Below, piece by piece: positions 25,736 to 32,659 of a stretch of 35,274 nucleotides of DNA. The translations under genes were made by a program, and so were the position numbers. The stretch is from an uncultured Collinsella sp. (lineage in GTDB: Bacteria > Actinomycetota > Coriobacteriia > Coriobacteriales > Coriobacteriaceae): the NCBI GenBank assembly GCA_900541725.1, contig UQLB01000022.1, forward strand, positions 1-35,274. Direction: 5' to 3'. Each line of letters begins with the position of its first letter. The first letter of the stretch is position 1. The notes under the pieces are model-generated. The model was not told the DNA's origin and made no database searches. It saw nothing but the letters and a program-made list of their open reading frames with translations.

Positions 25736-27241
25736 CTATTGAGGAAGCTCGATTTCGGCTTCCGACGGGATGCGGAAGTAGGTCTCGGTCCAGTCGGTGA
25801 GTTTGTGCTCGAGCTCGCGGGTGATGGCGCCGTCGAGCATGCGCCAGGTCCAGTTGCCGCCCAGCGTGGCAGGGGTGTTGATGCGCGCCTCGTTGCCCAA
25901 GTTGAGCAGGTCCTGCATGGTGTAGATGCACGTGTCGCTCACGCTGGCGGCGATGGTGCGATTGAGTGCGTCTGCCATGGGTTCGCCGGCCTGCTGATGG
26001 GTGTACAGGGCTGCCTGCTCGCGCTGACGCGGGGTGGCCGTTCCCTCAAACCAACCGCGCGCCGTCTCGTTATCGTGGGTGCCCACATAGGCGACGGTGT
26101 TGGCGATGTAGTTATGCGGCAGGTAGTACGAGTTGGTGCCCTCAAAGGCAAACTGCAGGATCTTCATGCCGGGGAAACCCGAGTTGTCGCGCATGTCGAT
26201 GACGCCGGGGGTGAGGAAGCCCAGGTCCTCGGCGATGATGGGCAGCGTGCCGAGCTTTTCCTTGAGCGTCTTGAAGAACTTGAGGCCGGGACCCTGCGTC
26301 CACGAACCGTAGGACGAATCGGGCGAGGAGAACGGCACCTCCCAATAGGCCTCGAAGCCGCGGAAGTGATCCAGGCGGATGACGTCGTACATGTCGAGGG
26401 CGGCGCGAATGCGGCTCTCCCACCAGGAGAAGCCGTCGGACTCCATGGCGTCCCAGTCGTAGATGGGGTTGCCCCAGTACTGGCCGGTGGCCGAGAACTG
26501 GTCGGGCGGCGTGCCGGCGACGCTCACGGGATTGCCGGCGGCATCGATCTTAAAGAGCTCAGGCGTCGCCCACATCTCGACGGAGTCACGCGAGACATAG
26601 ATGGGCAGGTCGCCGATGATGAGAATGTCGCGCTCGTTGGCATAGGCCTTGAGGCGGCTCCACTGGCGATCGAAGAAGTACTGCGTCATCTGGTGGTAGA
26701 GCATACGCGCCGGATGGTCGGCGCAGACCTTGGCGGAAGCCTCGCCGCGGGTGTGGAGCTCCGCGGGCCACTCCCAGAACGCCTTGAGACCGCACTCCTC
26801 TTTGACGGTCATGAACTCACAGTAGGGGATGAGCCAGTCCTCGTTGGCCTGGATAAAGTCATCGAAATCGGCCGGCTTGTCGGCAGCAAAGCGCTCGGCG
26901 GCGCGGTCGAGAATCTGACGGCGGCCGCCAAAGATAGCACCGTAGTCGACATTGCTGGGGTCGGATCCCAGATACACGCCATCGATATCGCGCTGCTCCA
27001 GATACCCTGCCTCGATAAGCTCGGCAAAGTCGATAAAGTTGGGGTTGCCTGCGCGGGCCGAGAACGACTGATAGGGCGAATCGCCATAGCTGGTCGTCGT
27101 AAGGGGCAGAATCTGCCAGTAATGTTGTTTGCACGAGGCGAGAAAATCGACGAAGTCGTAGGCATTCCAACCAAAGCCGCCGATTCCGTATGGTCCGGGC
27201 AGAGATGAGACGGGCATGAGGACGCCGCTTGCACGCTCCAT
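25736..27241 (-). CDS. malQ: 4-alpha-glucanotransferase
   Basis: Disproportionating enzyme of glycoside hydrolase family 77 that transfers maltosyl units between maltodextrins and frees glucose, making substrates long enough for GlgP. 501 residues. The N-terminal ASGVLMPVSSLPGPYGIG, nucleophile region VIRLDHFRGFEAYW, acid/base IIAEDLG and the VGTHDNET motif are complete. The ATG at 27241 is preferred: GGTGAG lies 8 bp upstream; a TTG at 27256 is the alternative. 128 bp separate it from glgP, and it has its own operator-bearing promoter, so it may drive both. Confidence 0.95.
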   Translation of the reverse strand: MERASGVLMPVSSLPGPYGIGGFGWNAYDFVDFLASCKQHYWQILPLTTTSYGDSPYQSFSARAGNPNFIDFAELIEAGYLEQRDIDGVYLGSDPSNVDYGAIFGGRRQILDRAAERFAADKPADFDDFIQANEDWLIPYCEFMTVKEECGLKAFWEWPAELHTRGEASAKVCADHPARMLYHQMTQYFFDRQWSRLKAYANERDILIIGDLPIYVSRDSVEMWATPELFKIDAAGNPVSVAGTPPDQFSATGQYWGNPIYDWDAMESDGFSWWESRIRAALDMYDVIRLDHFRGFEAYWEVPFSSPDSSYGSWTQGPGLKFFKTLKEKLGTLPIIAEDLGFLTPGVIDMRDNSGFPGMKILQFAFEGTNSYYLPHNYIANTVAYVGTHDNETARGWFEGTATPRQREQAALYTHQQAGEPMADALNRTIAASVSDTCIYTMQDLLNLGNEARINTPATLGGNWTWRMLDGAITRELEHKLTDWTETYFRIPSEAEIELPQ

Positions 27242-27326
27242 GAATGCGCTCACCAACCTTCTTGTTGTGGGGTCGGCCTGCCGATGGGTGTGCAGTCCGC
27301 CTCCGATGTTCTGATTCGATACGCCT

Positions 27327-27353
27327 ATTGTAAAACATGTTGTTTAAACATGT
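27327..27353 (-). promoter_or_regulatory. malQ promoter -10 box and operator
   Basis: On the minus strand TACAAT (27332-27327) is a good -10. Directly upstream lies ACATGTT-GTTTA-AACATGT (27335-27353), a perfect 7-bp inverted repeat that occupies the space between -35 and -10. It includes GTTTAAACAAC on the minus strand, the word seen near gntR, and also resembles the LacI-type palindrome TAAACATGTTTA at 32453. Either regulator could bind. Confidence 0.6.
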
Positions 27354-27405
27354 ACAGGCAAGATAAAAAAGTTGGTCGATTTTCGGCGAATGGTTACATG
27401 CCATG

Positions 27406-27439
27406 AAAAAGCCCCGACCTCACAACGTGAGATCGGGGC
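27406..27439 (-). terminator. terminator of galE
   Basis: On the minus strand a 13-bp stem (27439-27427 with 27423-27411, one mismatch) with a 3-base loop is followed by five T (27410-27406). Confidence 0.9.
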
Positions 27440-27461
27440 AAGAGCGGTATGTAGGTTTTTG

Positions 27462-28523
27462 CTACTCGGCGTCGGCGAAGCCGTTGGGGTTGTGGCTCTG
27501 CCAGTTCCAGCTATCTCGGCACATGTCCGCGATGTCGTACTGGGCCTTCCAGCCCATCATGCGCTCGGCCTTGGAGGCATCGCACCAGTTGGCAGCGATG
27601 TCGCCGGCGCGGCGCTCGCGGATCACGTAGGGCAGCTCCTTGCCACAAGCCTTGGAGAAGGCGGCGACGACCTCGAGTACCGAGGTGCCGGTGCCGGTGC
27701 CCAAGTTAAAGATCTCGACGCCGGTCTTGCCGTTCATCCAGTTAAGGGCGGCAACGTGACCAGAGGCCAGATCGCACACGTGGATGTAGTCGCGCACGCC
27801 GGTGCCGTCGGGGGTGGGGTAGTCGTTGCCAAAGACCTGAACGGCCTCGAGCTTGCCCACGGCGACCTGGGCGACATAGGGCACCAGGTTGTTGGGGATG
27901 CCCTTGGGGTCCTCGCCGATTAGGCCCGACGGATGAGCGCCGATGGGGTTGAAGTAACGGAGCAGCACGACGTCCCACTCGGGGTCGGCGGTGTGGACGT
28001 CCATAAGGATCTGCTCGATCATCCACTTGGTCCAACCATAGGGGTTGGTCGCGGGCTTCTTAGGATCCTCCTCGGTGACGGGCGGGTTGTCCGGGTCGCC
28101 GTAGACGGTCGAGGAGCTCGAGAAGATGATGGACTTGCAGCCATGGTTGCGCATGACGTCGATGAGCACCAGGGTGTTCTCGATGTTGTTGTGGTAGTAC
28201 TCGACGGGCTTGCTCACCGACTCGCCGACGGCCTTAAAGCCGGCAAAGTGGATGACGCGGTCGATCTGATGGGTATCGAAGATCTTGTTCATCGCATCGC
28301 GGTCGAGCACGTTGGCCTCGTAGAAGGTGAGGTTCTTGGCGGCCTCGTCGCCCACGATGGTCTTGACGCGGTCGACGGCGACGGCGCTGGAGTTGGAGAG
28401 ATCATCGACGATGACGACCTGGTAGCCACCCTCGAGCAGCTGAACGACGGTGTGCGAGCCGATAAAGCCGGCGCCACCGGTAACGAGGACGCAGGTGTCT
28501 TTGGGGTCGAGTGCTTTGGACAT
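27462..28523 (-). CDS. galE: UDP-glucose 4-epimerase
   Basis: Interconverts UDP-glucose and UDP-galactose with NAD; Leloir pathway and supply of galactosyl groups for surface glycans. 353 residues, short-chain dehydrogenase fold: GGAGFIGSH near 17, SSSTVYGDP near 134, and the catalytic YGWTK (Tyr-x3-Lys) near 160. AGGAG upstream of the ATG supports the start. It is transcribed alone, with its own terminator, and lies upstream of malQ in the same direction. Confidence 0.95.
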   Translation of the reverse strand: MSKALDPKDTCVLVTGGAGFIGSHTVVQLLEGGYQVVIVDDLSNSSAVAVDRVKTIVGDEAAKNLTFYEANVLDRDAMNKIFDTHQIDRVIHFAGFKAVGESVSKPVEYYHNNIENTLVLIDVMRNHGCKSIIFSSSSTVYGDPDNPPVTEEDPKKPATNPYGWTKWMIEQILMDVHTADPEWDVVLLRYFNPIGAHPSGLIGEDPKGIPNNLVPYVAQVAVGKLEAVQVFGNDYPTPDGTGVRDYIHVCDLASGHVAALNWMNGKTGVEIFNLGTGTGTSVLEVVAAFSKACGKELPYVIRERRAGDIAANWCDASKAERMMGWKAQYDIADMCRDSWNWQSHNPNGFADAE

Positions 28524-28789
28524 GTAGTCTCCTATCGAATCAGGAACACTTCTTCAGGGGAGTATAGCGCAGGCAGGGACGCCCAAATCGTGCGCTGTAG
28601 GAAAAGCAGAGGACTATGTTAACGTGCTCATAGAAGAGCTTGCGTACGCATAACCTGATCTTTGGCACTTGCTTACGAGCCGCCGACCTTGCAGTTTCCT
28701 GCCGTTCGTGGAAATCGTTGGGACGCGCCATATGTACGCTAATATGTATGAATTGAGCGACATATAAATAAGCATGTAACGGAGTACAT

Positions 28790-29995
28790 ATGTCACCAAA
28801 CAGCGATTCCATCCTTTCCCAGGAGCTCTCGCGTCGCACTGCCCTCAAGGCCCTGTTCGGCGCCGCTTCTGCGGCAGTTCTTTTTGGCCTGCCCGCTCGC
28901 GCCCATGCGGCGGAGGCTTCCAAAGAAACCACCGATAAACTGAATGCCGCCCAGGCCCAGCTCGACGAGGTTCAGGCCCAGCTCGACAGCATCGCAAATG
29001 AGTATGCGGCGCTGGCCAACAAGAATGCCCAGACCCTCAACGACATCGAGAATGTCCAGGGCAAGATTGACGGCACGCAGGCCCAGATCGATGAAAAGAA
29101 GGCCGAGCTCAAGAAGAAGCGCAACGACCTTTCCGATCGCGTGGCCGCCAGCTACAAGTCCGGCGGCACGAACATCCTGTCTTTGCTGCTGGCCTCTGGC
29201 TCGTTTGAGGAACTCGTCGCCAACGCGCATTACGTTGAGAAGATCAACAAGAGCGACCGCGATGCCATCGAGGATATCCAGACGATTCAGGCTGAGCTCG
29301 ACGCACAGAAGACCGAGCTCGAAGCACAAAAGGCCGACCTGGAGAAACTCAAGGACCAGCAGACGGCTCAGATGCAGGATATGCAGGCCAAGCAGCAAGA
29401 AGTCCAGACCGTGCTGAACGGTCTTTCCGACGACGTCAAGGAGCTCATGGCTCAGCGCGATTCCGAGATTCTCGCTGCCGCCCAGGCCGAGGAGGCTGCC
29501 AGGAAGGCCGCCGCTGCCGCTGCCGCCGCGAACAAGAACAATTCCTACTCGGGTGGTTCAAGCTCGGGTGGCGGATCGTATGCGCCCGGAACCCCGCAAC
29601 AGAATGCCGGCTCGGGCAAACAGCAGGCCGTCGTCAACGCGTGCTACTCCACGCCTTCGCCGGGTCAGAACTGGTGCGCGGCGTGGGTTACCAATGTCTT
29701 CCGTAACGCCGGCGTTGGCTACTTTGGCGGTAACGCATGCGATATGTTTAACGCATGGTGCTATAGCTCCGACCGCTCGGCGCTGCAGGTGGGCATGATC
29801 GTGGCCGATTCCTCGCACAGCGGCACGGGTGCTCCGGGCCTCATCTACGGTCATGTGGGTATCTACGTTGGCGGCGGCATCGTTATGAGCAACGAGGGTG
29901 CCATTACGTCTAAGTCGCTCGATTCGTTTATTAGCTTCTATGGCACTGGCTCTGGCGTGCGTTGGGGCTGGCTTGGCGGTATTGCACTGTCGTAA
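28790..29995 (+). CDS. Tat-exported coiled-coil CHAP/NlpC-like cell-wall hydrolase
   Basis: 401 residues. Signal: twin-arginine SRRTALK (14-20), hydrophobic core, cleavage near ARAHA (36-40). Residues about 42-225 form long coiled coils (repeated QAQLDEVQAQLD pattern), as in PcsB/RipA-type hydrolases. An Ala-rich stretch and a Gly/Ser linker (about 225-275) follow. The C-terminal domain (about 280-401) has QNWCAAWVTNVF (candidate catalytic Cys 296) and GLIYGHVGIYVGGG (candidate His), the Cys/His pattern of CHAP or NlpC/P60 peptidases. It likely splits peptidoglycan peptides during division. Which of the two peptidase families it belongs to is not certain. AACGGAG before the ATG is the ribosome binding site. 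Confidence 0.85.
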   Translation: MSPNSDSILSQELSRRTALKALFGAASAAVLFGLPARAHAAEASKETTDKLNAAQAQLDEVQAQLDSIANEYAALANKNAQTLNDIENVQGKIDGTQAQIDEKKAELKKKRNDLSDRVAASYKSGGTNILSLLLASGSFEELVANAHYVEKINKSDRDAIEDIQTIQAELDAQKTELEAQKADLEKLKDQQTAQMQDMQAKQQEVQTVLNGLSDDVKELMAQRDSEILAAAQAEEAARKAAAAAAAANKNNSYSGGSSSGGGSYAPGTPQQNAGSGKQQAVVNACYSTPSPGQNWCAAWVTNVFRNAGVGYFGGNACDMFNAWCYSSDRSALQVGMIVADSSHSGTGAPGLIYGHVGIYVGGGIVMSNEGAITSKSLDSFISFYGTGSGVRWGWLGGIALS

Positions 29996-30014
29996 CGGCG
30001 GTTTGAAGTAAGTT

Positions 30015-30145
30015 GGTCCGTGGCCGCCCGGAAGGCATTAGGTTGCCTGCTCGGACAGTCCTGCTCGCACGGAGAGCACATTAAGTGCTCTCCGGCTCGT
30101 GCGGAACTCGCGATCAACCTAATGCCTTCCGGGCAGCCACGGACC
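30015..30145 (+). repeat. rod-like inverted repeat, copy C
   Basis: Arms of 31 bp (30015-30045 and 30115-30145) with one mismatch, around a 69-bp core (30046-30114). The core shares CCTGCTC, ACAGTCCTGC, CACATTAAGTG and TGCGGAACTCGCGAT with the element at 7039-7173. The central stem is GGAGAGCAC/GTGCTCTCC, a third version that still pairs. It lies 19 bp after the hydrolase stop codon. Confidence 0.9.
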
Positions 30146-30197
30146 TCTCGGATCCAATACGCCACACACCGGACTGGGTTATCTGAATAAATATGGC

Positions 30198-30226
30198 GAA
30201 GGCCCCTTTCGGGGCCTTCTTTTTTA
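30198..30226 (+). terminator. terminator of the hydrolase gene
   Basis: A perfect 9-bp stem GAAGGCCCC/GGGGCCTTC with loop TTTC and six T. It overlaps the end of murB from the opposite strand by three bases. Confidence 0.9.
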
Positions 30227-31186
30227 TAAAAATTCGCCTACTCGGTGGACTTCGGGTTCTAGGTCTACGCCGAATTGGTCTTTGACGGTTGTTTGGATGT
30301 AGCGGATGAGTTCGTTGACGTCGGCGGCGGTGGCGTGGTCGGCGTTGACGATGAAGCCGCAGTGCTTCTTGCTCACCTGCGCGCCGCCAACGGCGTGTCC
30401 TCGCAGGCCGGCATCCATGATGAGCTTGCCGGCAAAGTAGCCCTCGGGGCGCTTGAAGGTGGAGCCGGCACTCGGCATGTCGATCGGCTGCTTGTCCTCG
30501 CGGCGCTGGCGGTAGTCGTCCATGTCGGCCTTGATCATCGCGGCGTTGCCCGGTGCGAGGTTGAAGGTGGCAGAAAGAACGATAAAGCCGTCGTCGGCGA
30601 TGCGGCTCTTGCGATAGCCCAGGTTGAGTTCGTCGACATCGAACTCGATGATGTTGCCGCTGCCGCGGGTGCCGTCGTCGAGCTGGCGAGCGGGTTTGTA
30701 GACGCGCACGGACTCCAGCACATCGGCCATGCAGGCACCGTAGGCACCGGCGTTCATGTAGCAGGCGCCGCCGACCGATCCGGGGATGCCCGAGATGGGC
30801 TCCATGCCGGTTAGACCGGCCTCGGCTGCCGCAGCGGCGACATCGGAAAGCAAGGCGCCGGCTGCCGCCGTGACGTGCGTGCCGTCGACCGTAATGTCGG
30901 AGAGTCCCTCGCCCAGCGCCACGACGACACCGCGGATGCCCTTGTCACCGACGAGTAAGTCGGAGCCGTTGCCCACGATGGTGAGCGGCAGATCGCAGCG
31001 GTAGCAGGTGTCAAGCGTGGCGACGAGTCCCTGCTCGGTATCGGGCGTGACAAAGACGTCGGCCGGGCCGCCGATCTTAAACGTGGTGTGCTCGCGCATG
31101 GGCTCGCTCATGAGCACGTTGTCCTCGCCGGCAACTCCAGCGAGCGCGCAGAGCAGGTCCTCGTTAAAAAAGTCATTTTCGTGCAT
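30224..31186 (-). CDS. murB: UDP-N-acetylenolpyruvoylglucosamine reductase
   Basis: FAD enzyme that reduces enolpyruvyl-UDP-GlcNAc to UDP-MurNAc with NADPH, a cytoplasmic step of peptidoglycan synthesis. 320 residues. Visible are TFKIGGPADVFV, the FAD loop TIVGNGSDLLVGDKGIRGVV, SGIPGSVGGACYMNAGAYG, the catalytic Ser in PSAGSTFKRP and the final Glu in DLEPEVHRVG. The ATG at 31186 follows AAGGCGG at 8 bp; an upstream frame start at 31276 would cover a palindrome and is rejected. Confidence 0.95.
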   Translation of the reverse strand: MHENDFFNEDLLCALAGVAGEDNVLMSEPMREHTTFKIGGPADVFVTPDTEQGLVATLDTCYRCDLPLTIVGNGSDLLVGDKGIRGVVVALGEGLSDITVDGTHVTAAAGALLSDVAAAAAEAGLTGMEPISGIPGSVGGACYMNAGAYGACMADVLESVRVYKPARQLDDGTRGSGNIIEFDVDELNLGYRKSRIADDGFIVLSATFNLAPGNAAMIKADMDDYRQRREDKQPIDMPSAGSTFKRPEGYFAGKLIMDAGLRGHAVGGAQVSKKHCGFIVNADHATAADVNELIRYIQTTVKDQFGVDLEPEVHRVGEFL

Positions 31187-31251
31187 ACGAATATCCGCCT
31201 TTTGGTGGTTGTTGTCATCAATCGAATGCAATATACCCCACCCGGATGGAT

Positions 31252-31317
31252 TTGGTGCAAAGTAACCTGACCCCAATGCATCACATAGTGCAAAGGGGTC
31301 AGGTTACTTTGCACCAA
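31252..31317. repeat. perfect 23-bp inverted repeat
   Basis: TTGGTGCAAAGTAACCTGAC (start of the left arm, 31252-31274) pairs perfectly with 31295-31317 around a 20-base loop. The loop holds a weak GCAT/GTGC pairing. It lies between the divergent murB and lacI-family genes. There is no T-tract on either side and no similarity to the rod cores. Confidence 0.85.
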
Positions 31318-31426
31318 TCGCGGCGATAAAACAGCCGTCTACCGGATTGGTAAAGTGTTTATCATCAAGGTAGAGGGACGGTCGCTATACTTTCAAGAGA
31401 TTGCGCGAATACTCGGAAGGAGCGAG

Positions 31427-32455
31427 ATGGGCAACAAAGTTACTCTCAAGCAGATTGCCCAGGAGGTGGGGCTTTCCCCCTCGTCGGTCTCGCTTGTCCT
31501 TAACAACCGGCCCTGTCGAATCTCGGAAGAAAACCGCAAGCTCATCAAAGAGGTCGCGGCGCGCAACCATTATGTTCCTAACCAGATTGCGCGTAGCCTG
31601 GTCATGCGCGAGTCGCGCACACTGGGCCTTATCGTCCCTAACATCCAGAGCCGCTTTTTTGCCTCGCTCGCCGGCAGCTTGGAAAAGCGCTGCCGCGAGG
31701 ACGGCTACGCGCTCTTTATTACCAGCTCGGGCGGAAGCGCCGAGGACGATCTGGAGCTGCTGCGCCAGCTGGTGACGCGCGGCGTCGACGGTGTGTTCTT
31801 GGTCGTGGGCGACGAGTTCTCGGACGACCGCGCCCTGCGCGAAGAAGTCAGTCATCTCCCCATTCCGGCCGTGATGGTTGACCGTGCCATTGAGGGACTC
31901 GAGTGCGACAAGGTGATGTTCGATCACGAGATGGGTGGCTATATGGCTACGCGTTATCTGATTGAGCAAGGACATCGCCGCATCGCCTGCCTGGTCAACG
32001 CCCGCCGCTCCAACACGGGCCGCAAACGCCTGGCGGGCTACGAGCGCGCATTGCGTGAGGTTGGTCTGCCCATTGACGCGCGTCTGGAGTTTGAGAGCGA
32101 GTACTACATTCCGAGCGCCTACGAGGCATCGGAGGCGGTGCTGGCGACCGATGCCACTGCCGTATTCGCGAGTTCGGACAACATCGCGCTCGGCCTGCTC
32201 AAACGCCTGCACGAGATGGGGAAGGGCATTCCGGACGATATCTCGGTGGTGAGCTACGACAACTCCGCCGCCGATGTTCTGTTTGAACCGGCTCTGACGG
32301 CAATCGAGCAGGATCCCGGCGTGCTTGCCGAGCACGCCTTTAGCTGCATGTCAAAGCGCTTGGCCGGCAAGGGCGGAAAACGTGCCGAAGAGGTCGTTTT
32401 GGAGCCGGCGCTCATCGTGAAGAGCAGTGTTCTCAAGCTTGCTAAACACAACTAA
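31427..32455 (+). CDS. LacI-family transcriptional regulator
   Basis: 342 residues. The N-terminal helix-turn-helix VTLKQIAQEVGLSPSSVSLVLNNRP (5-29) and hinge NHYVPNQIARSLVMRES precede a periplasmic-binding-protein-like sensor domain (about 62-335; TLGLIVPNIQSRFFASLAGSLE...VFASSDNIALGLLKRLHEMG...DDISVVSYDN). The ATG at 31427 has GGAAGGAG just upstream; an in-frame start at 31355 does not. A TATACT lies at 31386. It precedes the phosphoketolase gene, whose upstream region carries LacI-type palindromes, so control of that gene is likely. The effector is unknown. Confidence 0.93.
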   Translation: MGNKVTLKQIAQEVGLSPSSVSLVLNNRPCRISEENRKLIKEVAARNHYVPNQIARSLVMRESRTLGLIVPNIQSRFFASLAGSLEKRCREDGYALFITSSGGSAEDDLELLRQLVTRGVDGVFLVVGDEFSDDRALREEVSHLPIPAVMVDRAIEGLECDKVMFDHEMGGYMATRYLIEQGHRRIACLVNARRSNTGRKRLAGYERALREVGLPIDARLEFESEYYIPSAYEASEAVLATDATAVFASSDNIALGLLKRLHEMGKGIPDDISVVSYDNSAADVLFEPALTAIEQDPGVLAEHAFSCMSKRLAGKGGKRAEEVVLEPALIVKSSVLKLAKHN

Positions 32456-32464
32456 ACATGTTTA
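32453..32464. promoter_or_regulatory. LacI-type palindrome TAAACATGTTTA
   Basis: Perfect 12-bp palindrome with the central pair and symmetry common to LacI-family operators. It begins at the stop codon of the regulator gene, about 100 bp before two further palindromes. Confidence 0.5.
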
Positions 32465-32557
32465 CCAACTCGTCTAGTTCGAATGTGGAGCATCTGTGAC
32501 AGGCAATGCCGCAGATGAATGTCGTATTTTGCCAATTGGCGCGATTCATAAGGATGG

Positions 32558-32601
32558 TAAAACGTTTTTTCAGCATGATAAAACGTTTTAGCAAATATAC
32601 T
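32558..32601 (+). promoter_or_regulatory. tandem LacI operators and -10 of the phosphoketolase gene
   Basis: TAAAACGTTTTT (32558-32569) and TAAAACGTTTTA (32579-32590) have centres 21 bp apart, two helical turns, so two dimers could bind on one DNA face. TATACT at 32596-32601 is a likely -10, adjacent to the second site, which fits repression. No clear -35 is seen. Confidence 0.65.
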
Positions 32602-32659
32602 AGTCCCAACGAATGGTTGCGATATCGGAGCGCGACCGCACAGCGAAGGGACATAAACA

